NCBI GenBank assembly: GCA_002104905.1
Contig: MCFE01000231.1
Coordinates: forward strand, 57,424-121,423
DNA: 64,000 bases
Direction of reading: 5' to 3'
Source of the DNA: Basidiobolus meristosporus CBS 931.73
Taxonomy: Eukaryota; Basidiobolomycota; Basidiobolomycetes; Basidiobolales; Basidiobolaceae
The notes under the pieces are model-generated. The model was not told where the DNA came from, did not search any database, and saw only the letters and a list, made by a program, of their open reading frames with translations. Made by a program: the position numbers and the translations under genes. Position 1 is the stretch's first letter. Every line of letters begins with the position of its first letter. Shown piece by piece: positions 35,901 through 48,334 of the stretch.

Positions 35901-38734
35901 CAGGATTGCTTACTCGTTAAACAGGAACCGATAAGGAATTGCCCCAAGTCATGAAAGTACGGGATCTTTTGAGCCGAGGAATCGCTGTCCATCATGGCGG
36001 ACTGTTGCCCATCATCAAAGAAGTAATTGAATGCCGTGCGTATTTCTCTCTACATGTCCACTAACTGGTTGCTCGCCTAATTAGATGGTTGAGATTCTAT
36101 TCGCGCGTAATCTAGTCAAGGTCCTCTTTGCCACGGAGACTTTCGCCATGGTATTAGCCGATTCATCCAATCTGTTGCTCTGCAAATAGTCTAATATGGA
36201 TTCTTCGTAAATAAGGGAGTAAACATGCCGGCGAGAACCGTGGTTTTCTCTGGAATTCGTAAACATGACGGCAAAAGCTTTAGAGAGTTGCTTCCAGGTA
36301 ACGAACCAGGCGTCTTTCGTTTTGGATAGCTATTAACAACATTCATTCCCAAGGCGAGTATACTCAGATGTCTGGACGAGCTGGTCGACGTGGGTTGGAT
36401 TCGACTGGTGTCGTGATCATCGCGTGTGGCGGAGATGCTGCGCCCGAGGTTAGATTGTTGCTACTGTCAAGCCTTAAGAGCTGAATATTGAAGCCTTGCA
36501 TTTAGACCGCCATCTTGAACAAGATGATTCTCGGCCAGCCAACCAAACTTGAGAGTCAATTCCGCCTCACTTACAACATGATTCTCAATTTGCTTCGCGT
36601 GGAGGCCCTCAAGGTCGAAGAAATGATCAAGCGTAGTTTCTCGGAAAACGCCAGCCAGAAGCAGCTCCCTGAGCGTCAAAAGGCTTTCGCTGAGGTAAGC
36701 GCCACCCATAGCGTCTAACGAGACCTCAAGACAGATCTGACCCTGCACCTTAGAGCGAGAAATCCTTAAACAGCTTGGAGAAACTGGAGTGTACAATTTG
36801 TGTTCCTGACATTTACAACTACTACGACACCTCCTCGAGAATCTTGGAGCTGAGTCAGAGTCTAATGGCGAAGATCGCTACCCTACCCATCGGCATGAAA
36901 GCCTCTAATCCTGGTAGAGTCATTGTTTTAAACGCCAAAGTAATCAAGCTTTAACACGTACTGCTATGTTGTGCCTAATCCTGAGATTAACCACCCTCTC
37001 AACTCATAGCCATACAGAAACAGCCCCGCGGTCATCCTCAGGAATGCCACAACTGAGGTTTTGATGCGTTCGTCTAACGAACGATACCTCTGGTGCCTTA
37101 TTCTGACGGATAAATACCACGAAGCACTGACGGCCGAGGAAGGTGATCGAAACTTGTTGACTATGGTTACAATTGCACATGTGCTGATATGAACTTTCCT
37201 CGATCAGATTATTCAGAAGGAATTGTCCCGCTACCGGTAACCCGGGTGGCCCTACCTGATGCAACATCGTACACACATAGAATTGAGATGGTCTCCTTTA
37301 GTGACATCGCTCTCATTACAAGAAACACACTGAAGGTATGGGGGTTAAGACATCTTGCGTATACCACTGTTGCATAATCTTTACGTTGTCTATTTACTAG
37401 GTTGATTCAGAGGCAATTCTGGACCGAGTCAGCGATGTGGAGATTTCCAGAGTCACCAGAGAGCTATTCAAATACGCTGAAGAGGCCAATTCAAGTGAGT
37501 ATTGCATCTTATCTAGTGGACACGCCTTCAGAAGCACGGCGGATTCCTTGTAAACCCGATCCAGCAGCAGAGCCTCATCCCTTTGACTTCTCAGGCTCAA
37601 TCCAGGAGTATGATTGGAGTAAAATCCGCGAACTCGAATTCCAAGAGCAGAGCAAAGAAAAGGAGGCTCTATTCAACAATCTGGACAGATTCCAATGCAT
37701 CAGATGCCCGGACATGAGCGAGCATGTAAGTTAAGAGCCTTGGTCTGTGTGAGATATGACGATATGGATCTAACCTCAAGAACGAAGTACTCCATGGTTC
37801 ACGGTGAACGTCTATTGAAGGCTAAAGTGATGGAGCTTCAACACATCATTTCGGACCAGAATTTGGAACTGTTACCGGATTACCACCAACGCATCGAAGT
37901 GTTGAAACAACTGAAATTCATCGACGAGAACTGCACGGTCTCACTTAAGGGGCGCTTAGGGTGTGAGGTATGTTCTCCACGGCGTCAAGCCAGCTTCTCC
38001 ACAATCGTTAGCCTAACTGTTGGATCCAGATCAACTCGGCCGATGAACTTATTGTTACAGAGCTCATCTTGGACAACATTCTAGCCGAATTCGAGCCTGC
38101 CGAGATAGTTGCGCTGTTATCTTGCTTTGTATTCCAGGACAAAAACGCAAGCCCACCCACCCTAACGCCTCGTTTGGAGAAGGTACGTGCAGCCAGGTGA
38201 TAATGGCCTGATAGTTCGGTGGCTTCTAGACTAACTTGAACGTATCCAACCCAAGGGCCAAAAAATCATCCTCGACATTGCCACTCGAGTAGCCGAAACT
38301 CAAGAGCAATGCGGATTGAATGTTAGAGCGGAAGATTATCTACTCTCCTTGAGGTTTGGTTTGTCCGAAGTAGTGTACGAATGGGCCAAAGGAATGGTTA
38401 GTTCTATGTCAATGGAGTCTTGTTGATGATGTTTCGCCTGTAACCAAATTTCCTCTATAATACCAGTCGTTCAAACAGATCACAGACCTGACGGATGTTC
38501 AAGAAGGTAAGGCCTCTCTTTCTTTATTGAAAGTGTGAAGGGCAACACCATTGATTCCAACCACCTATAATTCTAGGCTCGATTGTCCGTTGTATCACTC
38601 GACTTGACGAGACATGTCGCGAAGTACGTAATGCTGCTAGGATGGTAGGAGATTCGAATCTCTATCAGAAGATGGAGGAGGCAGCAAGCTTAATCAAGAG
38701 AGATATTGTGTTTGCAGCCAGTTTGTATTTCTAA
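32937..38734 (+). CDS. SKI2: Ski2-type RNA helicase of the SKI complex
   Basis: DExH-box RNA helicase that feeds mRNA 3' to 5' into the cytoplasmic exosome. About twenty short introns split it. The N-terminal arm is recognisable ([20 protein letters not shown], then [17 protein letters not shown]), which favours Ski2 over Mtr4. Core motifs are [17 protein letters not shown] (about 34684-34735), [13 protein letters not shown], the Walker B box FDEVHYVND (35026-35050), LLSATVPNT (about 35200), [25 protein letters not shown] (split by an intron after the Met codon near 36150) and [12 protein letters not shown] (36364-36399). The C-terminal DSHCT domain ends [17 protein letters not shown] and [20 protein letters not shown], closing at the TAA of 38732-38734. 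The Met at 32937 is the first in frame with an acidic leader, but the first two exons are less certain. Confidence 0.92.
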
Positions 38735-39417
38735 GATGTGCCTCTGCCGCATGCCACCTTCTACACATCCTATCTCAAGGAAGTCTCTTCGCAACCATAC
38801 TCTCTCTGTTTCCTCTCCGCCCCTGCCCCCAATCACTCTATGGTATTTTCGATTGCTCCTCTTAAGGAAACCTAGGGGATTTGTCTTGTAATAAACCCAA
38901 GTATCTGAGTGAAATCTAGCCAACATGTTATCGTATGGTGGATATTGAGAAATCAGCCGCCTTCACAACATGTGCTGCAAGAAACATATGCACATGCGAA
39001 CACCAATCTAACCACGGGATGCTATCAGCCACTTTCTATGATACTAATTGCTGTTCAGGAGATTCAGTGGGCTCTCGTCAGCCAATAGAAGAATCCCTGG
39101 GAGAGCGAGCACAAAAGCTACATGGATCCCATCGTATATGTAGACAACTTCGTCTGGACCAAGTCTCGTATGCTGATGGTACATTATTATCCCCACGATC
39201 GATGCAGTGCTCGTTGTCCCCTACAATCTGGTTCAGAAACGGCTAGTCATTCAAACGATAATGGTATTATTGAAAACTGACAAAAAGTGGAGTGTGGAAC
39301 TCAGCAGACCGAGTGGTATAATATTGTAAATCAAAACGACTCCATGAAGCCACGTTGGGGAAGTTGGGTAGGTCAATTAACTCTATTTCAAATAAAGTAT
39401 TCAAATGTGATGGCTTC
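38735..39417. other. Intergenic, no gene recognised
   Basis: About 680 bp between the convergent Ski2 and PPxY-protein genes. No supported gene. Confidence 0.5.
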
Positions 39418-39996
39418 CTATGGATTATGCGATAGTTGTACGGATAGAGTGGTTGAAGATCTGTAGGAAGGAACTGGTTCATTAACTGCCGTATTGTAAC
39501 TAGGGGGGATGGTTTCTTCCTCCGCTTCTGAAACTAGAATCTGGGTCTCTGTCATTGGCCGCAGAGCTGGCAAGTTGGAGCTGACATAGTCGGTATATGT
39601 CGGATAGGCCGTAAGAGGACCTCCCACCGCAGGAGAGACTGCAGGCGAGAGAGCCTTGCGACTGTGATGGATTTTGCGCAGATAGAATAAGCCCTGTTGT
39701 CATGTAAGTGCTAAATCGAGTACTGAGGTTGCTTTTGTCAAAACCTTACCCTATAGAGAATGTACAAGGCTATGTATGTGCACATGGTGATTACCAGGTC
39801 GCGTATCTTCGGCCGCTTCAGATATATATGACATATTATCAAAACCAATAACAGAATCAGACCGAACACGGTGATACCAATCTGAACTGACTTGAAGTGT
39901 GAATGCATTGTTGATTACGAAGGGTAGAAAGAAAGGAAAGGAAAGGCAGAGAAAGGCGGTTACATTCAAAGAAATCAAATATTTGAAAACAGGCAT
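39418..39996 (-). CDS. Small two-helix membrane protein with PPxY tail
   Basis: Three exons join in frame to 146 residues: 39964-39996, 39750-39881 and 39418-39693. Introns are 39882-39963 and 39694-39749, all GT-AG. The exon 1 product MPVFKYLISLN is followed by a hydrophobic helix (IGITVFGLILLLVLIICHIY), a short basic loop (LKRPKIRD) and a second helix (LVITMCTYIALYILYRGLFYL). The tail of about 90 residues is cytosolic in the simplest topology, and contains PPSY (ETIPPSYNTA) after an acidic patch (SEAEEET). PPxY motifs bind WW domains of Nedd4/Rsp5 ubiquitin ligases, so an Rsp5-adaptor role is a reasonable inference. No named family is recognised. Confidence 0.65.
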
Positions 39997-42900
39997 GGAA
40001 CGAAGGCCGTTGAATCCATATTGGATCTATATCTAATTTCAGACCTTGGTGTTTGTGTAGCTTCGTCTACCTCTTGATTAATTGCCAATAACCGGCATTC
40101 ATTCGTGGTGAACACATGATTCTACCGTGGAAGGTAATGAGGATCAGAAATTTGGAGTTATTAGAGTTGGCTTTAGCTTTTTGGTTTTTGAGTTGAGAAA
40201 CCCTAATTGTTACCGTTGGAGCCTAGCCCGTTGTCCAATCGGCTATTTTCTGATCGGTATTTTACCTGGAACTGGAAAAACGGCAAATTACGAAACCAGT
40301 TTAACATTTCCAACTGGAAACCTAGCTTCCTTTCTTTTGTCAACACAATTTAACACTGAGAATCAAGATGAAGATCACATACTTGCTTGAAGCGCAGAAT
40401 CGTTGTTTCAGCGCTACAATCTATGGATATCAGCATCTACGTATCTCTATTGTTGAACTCGGTGTAGCACCGTATAGGCAACATCCATTGGTAGCTGGAT
40501 TTTCTATCTGATTACAAAGGTCTCAGGAAGGTGACGAACTCGGTCCAATGCACCTGAATTAGCCAAGATTTACCAGAGCTTCCATGGATACGAATCTAAA
40601 AATATTGAGTCTTCGCTTGATAATTCCACAAGCGAACAACACTGGAAATACGAATCCAGCCTCCTTTCGTGGGAGCCGCGGTGAGGTTACAGAACAAACC
40701 ACCTTATGAGGCGAGGGTTGGGGGTATTTTCAAGGAATGAAGCGCATAGAGCGTCTTGATCTGTTGAGCAAAGATAGAGTGTATGTAATCTTGGGGAATC
40801 TTTGTGGAAGCCAGTGGAGATTTGTGCTGTGGAAGATTGGGGTCTTCTGGGCAACTCATCCAGTACCGCGCAACACTATCAGCGGAATACGCCCTGAATC
40901 ATTGAAGAGATTTACCCCTTTGGTAGATATTTGTGTGGCTCAGTATACTACCGTGCTGTAGTGGGCGTCGGAGTTTTGGGTGACAGATCTACTTCAGAAT
41001 TTTCAAAATTTTGATGAATTTGAAAATAGAGTCCACTAGATGAACTATGGATTCGTGATATATGGGTAGTTTGGCGCGATACTGATTCTTGACGACGTAT
41101 TGTTTGAATGCTAACTTGTCTTTTGCATATGCATTTCTACCATAAGAAAATTTCAGGACACTTCGAAGATCAAAATATCCGACACTCATTTAGATCAGAT
41201 GTGCTTGTAACCGGGGGTGGTGCGCTTGCTACTGAATATATGGTGCTGAACTCGATTGGACCCACTCCTGGCAGTCTTTGGACATAGCTCTTCATGCAAC
41301 TATAAAAATCAACTTGGCTACATTGGAGTGATGCCAGGAGGCACACTATGGTAGACTATGGTTGCCAATCCAAAAGATTCCTATTTTCTTGCAGTATGAT
41401 TCTGTATACATCTTTTCATGACTTTCTACAATCAATCACGATATTGAACTCTACCATGCTCTATAAATGTATAATATTTTACTTAAACCTGACAACCCAA
41501 AAAGGGTATCTACAACTTTATCTATTTACCACCCAGCTACTCTTAGCAGGTAAAGTGCACTGGGCTGGCAGTGTGGCCAAAGATTCTCAGATGAGAGCCA
41601 CATTGGTAAAGGGTGATTTTTTTATTTGGTCATGATATAAGGGCCGCATCTATCTGGAAGCTTGTGCAGTACAAGTGGCTGTACACTGCTGAAACTACTT
41701 AGTCTAATGTCTAATGCCTATTGTAGTTACTTGGCTTACAAGCTATTCATATACCATAAGACTCTATTTAGCGCATTGCTGAATTATGAGCTATCTACTT
41801 AGGACTTAGTCCATAGAATAATAACTAATTCTTAGAATTGGTGAAGGCCTGGAAGATATCAGAATTTCCAGGCTTGTCCCAAAGACCTCAAACTATGTAC
41901 ACTACTTCCAGGGGCCATTCTTGAAGCATCCTTATCCTTGGTTTCACGAAGCGCTCTTCAAAGTACGATTAGTCTATTAGAACTCTGTAAAACAAGTGAG
42001 TATCATAAATTCTAGTTTCCCAAATCGCTTCCCATACTCCCTAGAATCTTGCAACAATACCGAGGATACTCATATATCATAGCCAATTGCCAATCTATGA
42101 ACACATGGCCCAAGTGGAAACTTCAGACTTGGTCCACAAGATGGTAGCTAACTCACCGAATTAGTCCAGTCCTGGAAGCTGTCAGAATTTTTAAACTCGT
42201 CGGAATACTTAAAGCCTTGCACACAGTTCCTTTAGATCTTTCTCGAGACACTCAGACTATTAGTGCTATGAAGGGTGCCTAGAAACTGCTCATCCATCCC
42301 CAATAAACCAATAAGCGGGTATCGTGCAAATCTTTTAGTCCTCTCGATCACTTCCAGTACTCCCCAAAACCTTGCAGCATACTCCGCTACACCATGGACA
42401 ATACATGTAATATATAATATGCTAAAGGATTTTGCTCTTATATTATTCATGCACCATAATTTATACTCGATTTGCTAGAAATTTATTGCATTTTACCGAT
42501 TATTCGTGATCGTTGAATCAATAGAAAGATGGAAAATCGTCGGCTAACCAAAAGACCCCAAAGATTGTCTACATTCCACGGCCTTTCACAGCATATTAGA
42601 CTAGTATTTTTACGAGGTTTTCAGACAGTCTAAACATCTCAATGCTTTCTACTAATAATTACCATATCGCTTCCAAGTCTCAGTGCAACATCCAAAGTGA
42701 AGCCCATCTTTGGGAACCATCATTGTTGCAAAGGATTGATAATGCCACATTTCACATTACTTCCCCATAATCTCACGCAAAACGTTTGCTTGGAGCACCT
42801 GCAGAGGATCATTGACAAGGGATTCTCGGTGTTCTCTGGACGAAGAAAATTCGCAAATGGTATCATATAATCAGTGTTTGGTATTTCGAGTGAGGTGCAT

Positions 42901-43477
42901 CTCAATGATAAATTGCCAGAAAGCTAATCGTATATTGAATGATATGTAATCGGAGTTGGTACTCCATAGATCCGACATATTCCTTTGTGGTGGGCCTTCG
43001 AAGTACTGCCAATCTTGATCTCATGATGTACGTAATATAAATGGGATCCCCTCTTACCCCTACGGTTGAGGGCATCTACGATGATAAAACGGACTACTAT
43101 ATCAAGGAAGATGGCTAATTGCGACCCTCAACCCATCCAGATCGTTGATGAATCTTCTGCAACGGCTACTCCCTGGATGCTTGATTCGGCCTGCCCTAAG
43201 ATGCTACGCCCATCTGTGACACAGACCTGTGCTACGCATCAATATCATAGAAAGGGATCTGTGGATGTCCCCGACACACAAAATATACGTTCGTATTAGT
43301 GACCCAGCACAGTCTCCGACTCGTCGACACGTACATTCACAAAAGAAAGGAAAAAACATTCCTGGTTCGGGGTGGGGAAAGCGTTACCGAAGCTCATAGA
43401 AAAGGACGGAAAAGCGGCCTGTGGGCTTGCACCATGGCAGCTCTCTACAACAACGGATCGAACCGCACTATTTTATT
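39997..43477. other. AT-rich gene-poor stretch with LTR relics
   Basis: About 3.5 kb with no supported gene. It marks the start of the subtelomeric transition. Worn sequences resembling the copia LTR are present between about 41838 and 42690 and are listed separately. Otherwise I see nothing. Confidence 0.5.
41838..42690 (+). repeat. Diverged copia-type LTR relics (two or three)
   Basis: At least two adjacent segments (about 41838-42050 and 42165-42395), and perhaps a third (about 42520-42690), follow the order of landmarks in the intact copia LTR. They share an AGAATTT-type start, a middle such as GCCTTGCACACAGTTCCTTTAG (split here for length) and an end like CACTTCCAGTACTCCCCAA followed by CTTGCAGCA. 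The intact LTR ends CACTTCCAATATCTCCAAG followed by CTCTTACAACA. Similarity is weak and by eye; these would be old solo LTRs. Confidence 0.4.
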
Positions 43478-44424
43478 TTAATGATGTCTAGAGTGAGATG
43501 GGTCGGAGAAAGAAAGGGTATTAAGCTCATATTCTAGTGGTACGTAGTTTTTATCGTCAAAAGTCGTGGTGAAGACCTTGGGGGGCCGTGATGGATTTGA
43601 TACGGCAGCTGAGTTGGTGTTGGATAGGCCAGTTGACGTCTTTTTGCGCCACTCGTGGGAATGAAGCAGCTGCTCAGTCATCAGCTTTGATGCTATGGTC
43701 CCTAGAAACGTGAGGAAAGTTCAGTACGCGATCGATGATTTGCACGCTTCGGTGGGCTCTTACATTCGAAAAACAGCATCTCGGTGTGCTGGGCAATGTG
43801 GAAAATATATAGCAAAGTTATGACAAAGTATATCACGCACCGAGATAGGGCAAATATAAGCCCGTCCCGGATCAGCGAGCTGTAGAAGAAAGCAGGGTTG
43901 AACTTGTGGGTGCGGTAAAGTGTAAGCAAGAATATTACGGTCAAGAAGCCGATAATCACCGCTTCCGTCGACAACAACCCAATCAACCACAGCTCGTTGC
44001 TGATCATCTCGCAGTACCCGTAGGATCTCGTCATGATGCTCGTGTTCACCACAATCATTATCCAACAGCCCATATGGACCATACGGAGCAGAACATGGGT
44101 AGCCAGGATGAAATAGTTGGACCTAGTTGTGTAGTAGGCTTTCATGAACAAGATCATGTCAATGAGCACTATGGAAAGATATGAGCAAGCGCCATAGACA
44201 TAGTTTCGTGCATTGCAATCGAAGAGGACCCCCAATCCGCCGAAAAGCTGTATGACAGCGTTGAGTAGAAGTAGCAAGGACTGTACCAAGTTCAACTTGT
44301 AAATAGGAGGATTGTTTTTTCGAACCATTCTAATGGAATCCCAGGTGTTGCTTATAGCAATAGGGAGTGCCATAGCAGCTATTACATTATTGAAGTTGGC
44401 GTGAAATATGGCGTCAGAGTCCAT
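43478..44424 (-). CDS. Seven-helix membrane protein, orphan receptor-like
   Basis: Two exons (43764-44424 and 43478-43701; intron 43702-43763) give 294 residues. The chosen start, MDSDAIFHANFNN at 44424, gives a short extracellular N-terminus. Hydrophobic segments are visible at NVIAAMALPIAISN, LVQSLLLLLNAVIQLFGG, YGACSYLSIVLIDMILFMKA, ILATHVLLRMVHMGCWIMIV, LWLIGLLSTEAVIIGFLTVI and LIFALSRCVIYFVITLLYIF, with one more ambiguous. The C-terminal tail (FFEWTIASKLMTEQLLHSHE onward) is about 80 residues long, Ser/Thr/Asn-rich and soluble. This resembles the large orphan seven-helix families of early-diverging fungi, but no class A, C or Pth11 signature is seen. The open frame upstream to 44826 is probably non-coding. 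Confidence 0.65.
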
Positions 44425-45021
44425 ACTGAGCTGTTCCTTGATGCCCGTATGAACCTGACTACGTGGCAGAGAGAACAAGGGGGATAGCCAGTGACGGCTT
44501 GGGAGCTTCGAGGATGATGGATTGCCGCAAGCTCCAAGTACCAGGCAAGGTGCAAGTGAAGATATTGAGGTTGCTAAATGGACACCGACTGCATTGGGCA
44601 AATAGTAACTAATGTCGCTCTGGCCCAATTTATACTCGACTTGCATTTCACAATGACCCGAGGAGTGTGGAAAGAGGAAAAAAATACCAGAAATGGATGA
44701 AGGCCCAGCAGCGATTGGTATATGCTTGAAACCCATATTCTGAGACATGCATTGGATCCTAATCCAAGATATCACATATAAATGGACAGAGTATCTACTC
44801 AGTTGAACGCAATTATTGTATTTCACAGATAGTTAGGTGGCTCACCAATGACGACGGGTGTATGTAAATTGGACCAGGTGGCATCGCCACTACTCGCTCA
44901 TGGACGAATGACGCTACAGAGCATGCGAGATTTTGGTTGGCACCAGAGGCTGCTCCGATACCTGGTCGTTCAATTCTGCTTGGTACTATCCACGAGGGTC
45001 AACACAGACCAATTGGCCGTG
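44425..45021. other. Intergenic upstream of the seven-helix gene
   Basis: About 600 bp. It includes the promoter of the seven-helix gene; no other feature is recognised. Confidence 0.45.
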
Positions 45022-45327
45022 TCATGGCCAAGGAAATTCACTTAACTTCCTGATGTCATTGCCACGTTGAAATACACTGTCAGCACGCTGGTGATGAAAC
45101 ACCCGTTGATTGATTCCATCGGACAGGAGCTCCCGTGCCAAGTTCTCACCGTATCCACGACTGCATCCTGAGCCCTGTTCTAAACGCTGTAGCGAAGACA
45201 CTGGTGCATTGGACGGAACGAACTTCATACACGGTTGAGGCTCACGAGCTGGCTCGTGGTTAGGTGTTGGGTAAGGTGGGCCAGTTTGTACGAAAGGCGC
45301 GACGTTTCCTCCGGGAGCGTGTGCCAT
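45022..45327 (-). CDS. Possible short proline-rich protein or gene fragment
   Basis: A minus-strand ORF of 101 codons with a true ATG (45325-45327). The start, MAHAPGGNVAPFVQTGPPYP, is proline-rich; then come a cysteine-containing middle (CMKFVPSN, GSGCSRGYG) and an end ending KLSEFPWP. GC content is higher than the surrounding AT-rich DNA, which argues for coding origin. A GTGAGA donor lies after GYG, so the reading may continue by splicing. No family is recognised. It could be the 5' exon of a decaying subtelomeric gene. Confidence 0.3.
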   Translation of the reverse strand: MAHAPGGNVAPFVQTGPPYPTPNHEPAREPQPCMKFVPSNAPVSSLQRLEQGSGCSRGYGENLARELLSDGINQRVFHHQRADSVFQRGNDIRKLSEFPWP

Positions 45328-47689
45328 TTAACCACGGAATCGAAGACTCGTGGCTGATTGCATCAAACGGCTGAGAACTTACACCTAAACTTACATTGAT
45401 TGCCATGAATAAGGTATTGTAAGGCTTTGGGATAGATGCTTACGATGAGCAATCAATGAGCCAATTATAGCAGCAGAATAAATCGCCTATCTTATCTGAT
45501 ATGTGTCAAAGCCAAGCAAAGTGGTGAGGCTAATCTCAATTCACCATTTTCGGTTAAATGCAATCAATAGAGCTTAACTATTAGGCTGGCTTGATGGAAG
45601 ATCCAAACAAGTGCCAGTAGAGGGCGGAAGAACGTATAGCCCAACCTTAAAACTTTCTCATGCCAGATTTTGCGCAGTTAGACTGAGCATACATTGTGGG
45701 GAAGCTGCAGCAGGCGAAGGCCTATTTGAGGGGGTTAATCGGACTGAGGCCAACGAACTTTTTGGGGTGAGGGCCAATGTTACGTTAATACCAGCAGTGT
45801 ACTACACGCTAAAAGGGTGACAACACTGATCACACACTCACACCAACAAATCTACCCTAGACTTCGTGTAACATTTCCCCTCCCAAGAAGATCACTATTT
45901 TCTTGTCCGACAAATAACGCACAAGAGTCGACAACATTTGTGGTTCCCACCTGGATCGACATATGTAATATGTATGCGGGCCAGAATATGATGGTGTAAC
46001 GGTGCTAATCCAATACATACAGGATTTCTGCATATATTCTCACCCAACACCTATTGTAGGTAGTAAACCTGTCTGATTGCAAATCGGATCTTGACCCAGT
46101 GCAGTTCCAGTGGTATCATGAAAAGAAGGCACTGTATGGTGCTCAATGAGGTGGGACGAATGAAAGCGACAAGGCATGTCCTGGATTTTTGGATCAGACG
46201 CATTACTACAAGGTTTGTTTGTCAGCCCGAATTGCTCAGATGTACTGTTTCCTATCTCGCTTGGCCGAGTTTAGCTCCTGGGTAGCTGTTTGCCTGGCAC
46301 GCTGTGAACAATGATTATCCCAAACCTGGGGAGGGTTGGTTGAAGTCTCAAATCGATTCTTCAAATACAAGTTCAAGTATTACAGACCAGTTAGCAGTTA
46401 GTTCATGCTTATACCATTAGATAGATTCATATTTCGACTGCATGCATTAGCCGTCCTGTCAGCAGGCCGTGTGTAACAGAATGCATCACTGCCAAATTTA
46501 CATGTGAGACAAATAACTTTGCCTTGAACGTTGTCCTGGTGTACATTTCCCAGAACCCACACATATGACTATTCCCTTGGAATGTTCAGTTGAGTCTGCG
46601 TGGTGTTATGGCGTTACAACAACAGGCTTTAGAGATATCAAATGTCAGATGTTAGGGAATACGGCTGAATTGGTGCGTGCTGCATAGTAGAATAAATGCT
46701 TCAAAGATAGGTCTTCTTGCATAGAATCCGCTTTAATAGACCTGGTATACTACTGCAAATCCATTTGTAGTCACTAGAGGATAGCGAAGAGATGAGATGC
46801 TCTAAAGTGATCAAGCCTATGTTTCTCTTAATGTGCTGATGCAACCTCTGGTGCTTGAGTGTACTTTTCAACTGTGTTATAATCAAATAAAAAAATGTGA
46901 AGTGCAGAGAATGAGATCTGGCATATGTAGCCGCTTTCTCAATGGATATTCTCTAGTGCAGTTGCATCAAACTTGAAACGTAGGGGCAATTTGTGTTCTG
47001 TAGGACCCGAAAACACATATATTATGATTCTGCCAGGGCATTGTACAACTAATAATGCTGTGACATTGTGAGAGCATTCTGGTAAAATAATTCTGTTGAG
47101 TAACCTGAGGCTATGAATCTAATGTAGAACTTGTGGTGACCCAAGTGCCTTTGTAGCTAGGATTCTACGCTGATGCAATAGAATATAGTGATACCTGCGT
47201 TACTGTCAAATCAATACAAAATATGTAGTAGAGGGTCCTTGAAAATGATGAGTCAATTCTGGGGGCAATGCACTGGAGAGGATGAAAGCGGGTTAAGGGG
47301 AGTAGTGGTAAATAGTTGCATGCAGTTTAAGCTTTGTTGTAGTTGTGCATCAACATCGAAATTTGGCTGATTTTTACATCCAAGTATTTTTCAAAGCGCC
47401 CTTATTGCTTTTTCCGTGACCCTTTAACAGTTTATTCTTATGATAAGTTAGCAAAGCTATTATTAGGTTATATCTCTAAAGCCTTTGATGCAACAACCTC
47501 TTAGTGTCTTATCTGCTCAGGAAGCGCTTATTATAGATTTTTCATACACTGGGTACTTAATATTGTGGTAAGATATTCAGAATAAGCCTCAACAGAGATT
47601 GTGGGCAAGATTCTATAAGACTCATAGATTATGATCCAAGTAGCCACGTTAATGCAATATCTGCTGTAAATCTTTTAGTTACACCTAAA
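45328..47689. other. AT-rich subtelomeric spacer
   Basis: About 2.4 kb with stop-rich frames on both strands and no recognisable gene, RNA or clear repeat. Confidence 0.45.
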
Positions 47690-48334
47690 TAATCACTTGG
47701 TCACTTATTTCATAGTATACAAATCATAGAGAATTCTGGCAAAATTCCTTGTTTGAATTTACTTGGGGAATTTTCATCTGTACATTAGGTACCCAGCACA
47801 TGAGAAATCTCAAAGTTGTTGGAACAGCTCCAAACTTAGAGCCCATGCTTGTGGGACAGTCCTAAATATACTCTACATATTTGTTCTCCAATGTCTTGTA
47901 AATGTATAAATACTTAGATCCAGGATCTTCAAATCTGTCTCTAGACAATGACTTTGTCAATACATATAAATCCTTTCATCTGTAGGTCAGTACACTCAGT
48001 TAAATAAGTTATTTTCTGTAGCTTCCCATATGAAATGATGTCCAATATTTACAAGCTTTGTTCCAATGTGGGAAGTTTGAATGCCACCTATTAGTACTCA
48101 TTTGTGATTATCCTGAACTGTATTTATAAAGCATTTCTGACATAAACCTAAATCCTAAAATATGACTCTTAGCCACCATGCTTCCTTTTGGGTGTCACTG
48201 CCTGCCATATACTCTACCTATAAGAAGGCAAGTGCCACCACTAGTTGCTTTCTTGGATTTCATGAGATTGCTCCTTTATAGTATGGATGTTATAAGAAAT
48301 TTGGCAATATTGGAAGTGATTGGGAGAACATGTC
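47690..48334. mobile_element. Degenerate copia remnant: solo-type LTR plus coding scrap
   Basis: 47690-47960 follows the copia LTR in plus orientation (GGTACCCAGCACATGAGAAA, CTCAAAGTTGTTGGAACAGC, TGTAAATGTATAAATACTTA). From about 47960 to 48300 the sequence matches the minus-strand end of the pol region (AGTTATTTTCTGTAGCTTCC, ATGAAATGATGTCCAATATT), heavily mutated. The two pieces are therefore opposed in orientation, which implies nested insertion or rearrangement. Confidence 0.65.

Noticed and set aside
38640-38670. GGTTCGAATCC-like sequence resembling a tRNA B box
   Set aside because: Lies inside the Ski2 coding exon, with no acceptor or anticodon stems around it. No tRNA gene was recognised anywhere in the window.
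44425-44826. N-terminal extension of the seven-helix ORF to an upstream start
   Set aside because: The extension lacks membrane or signal features and reads like flanking DNA. The Met at 44424 gives a normal receptor-like N-terminus.
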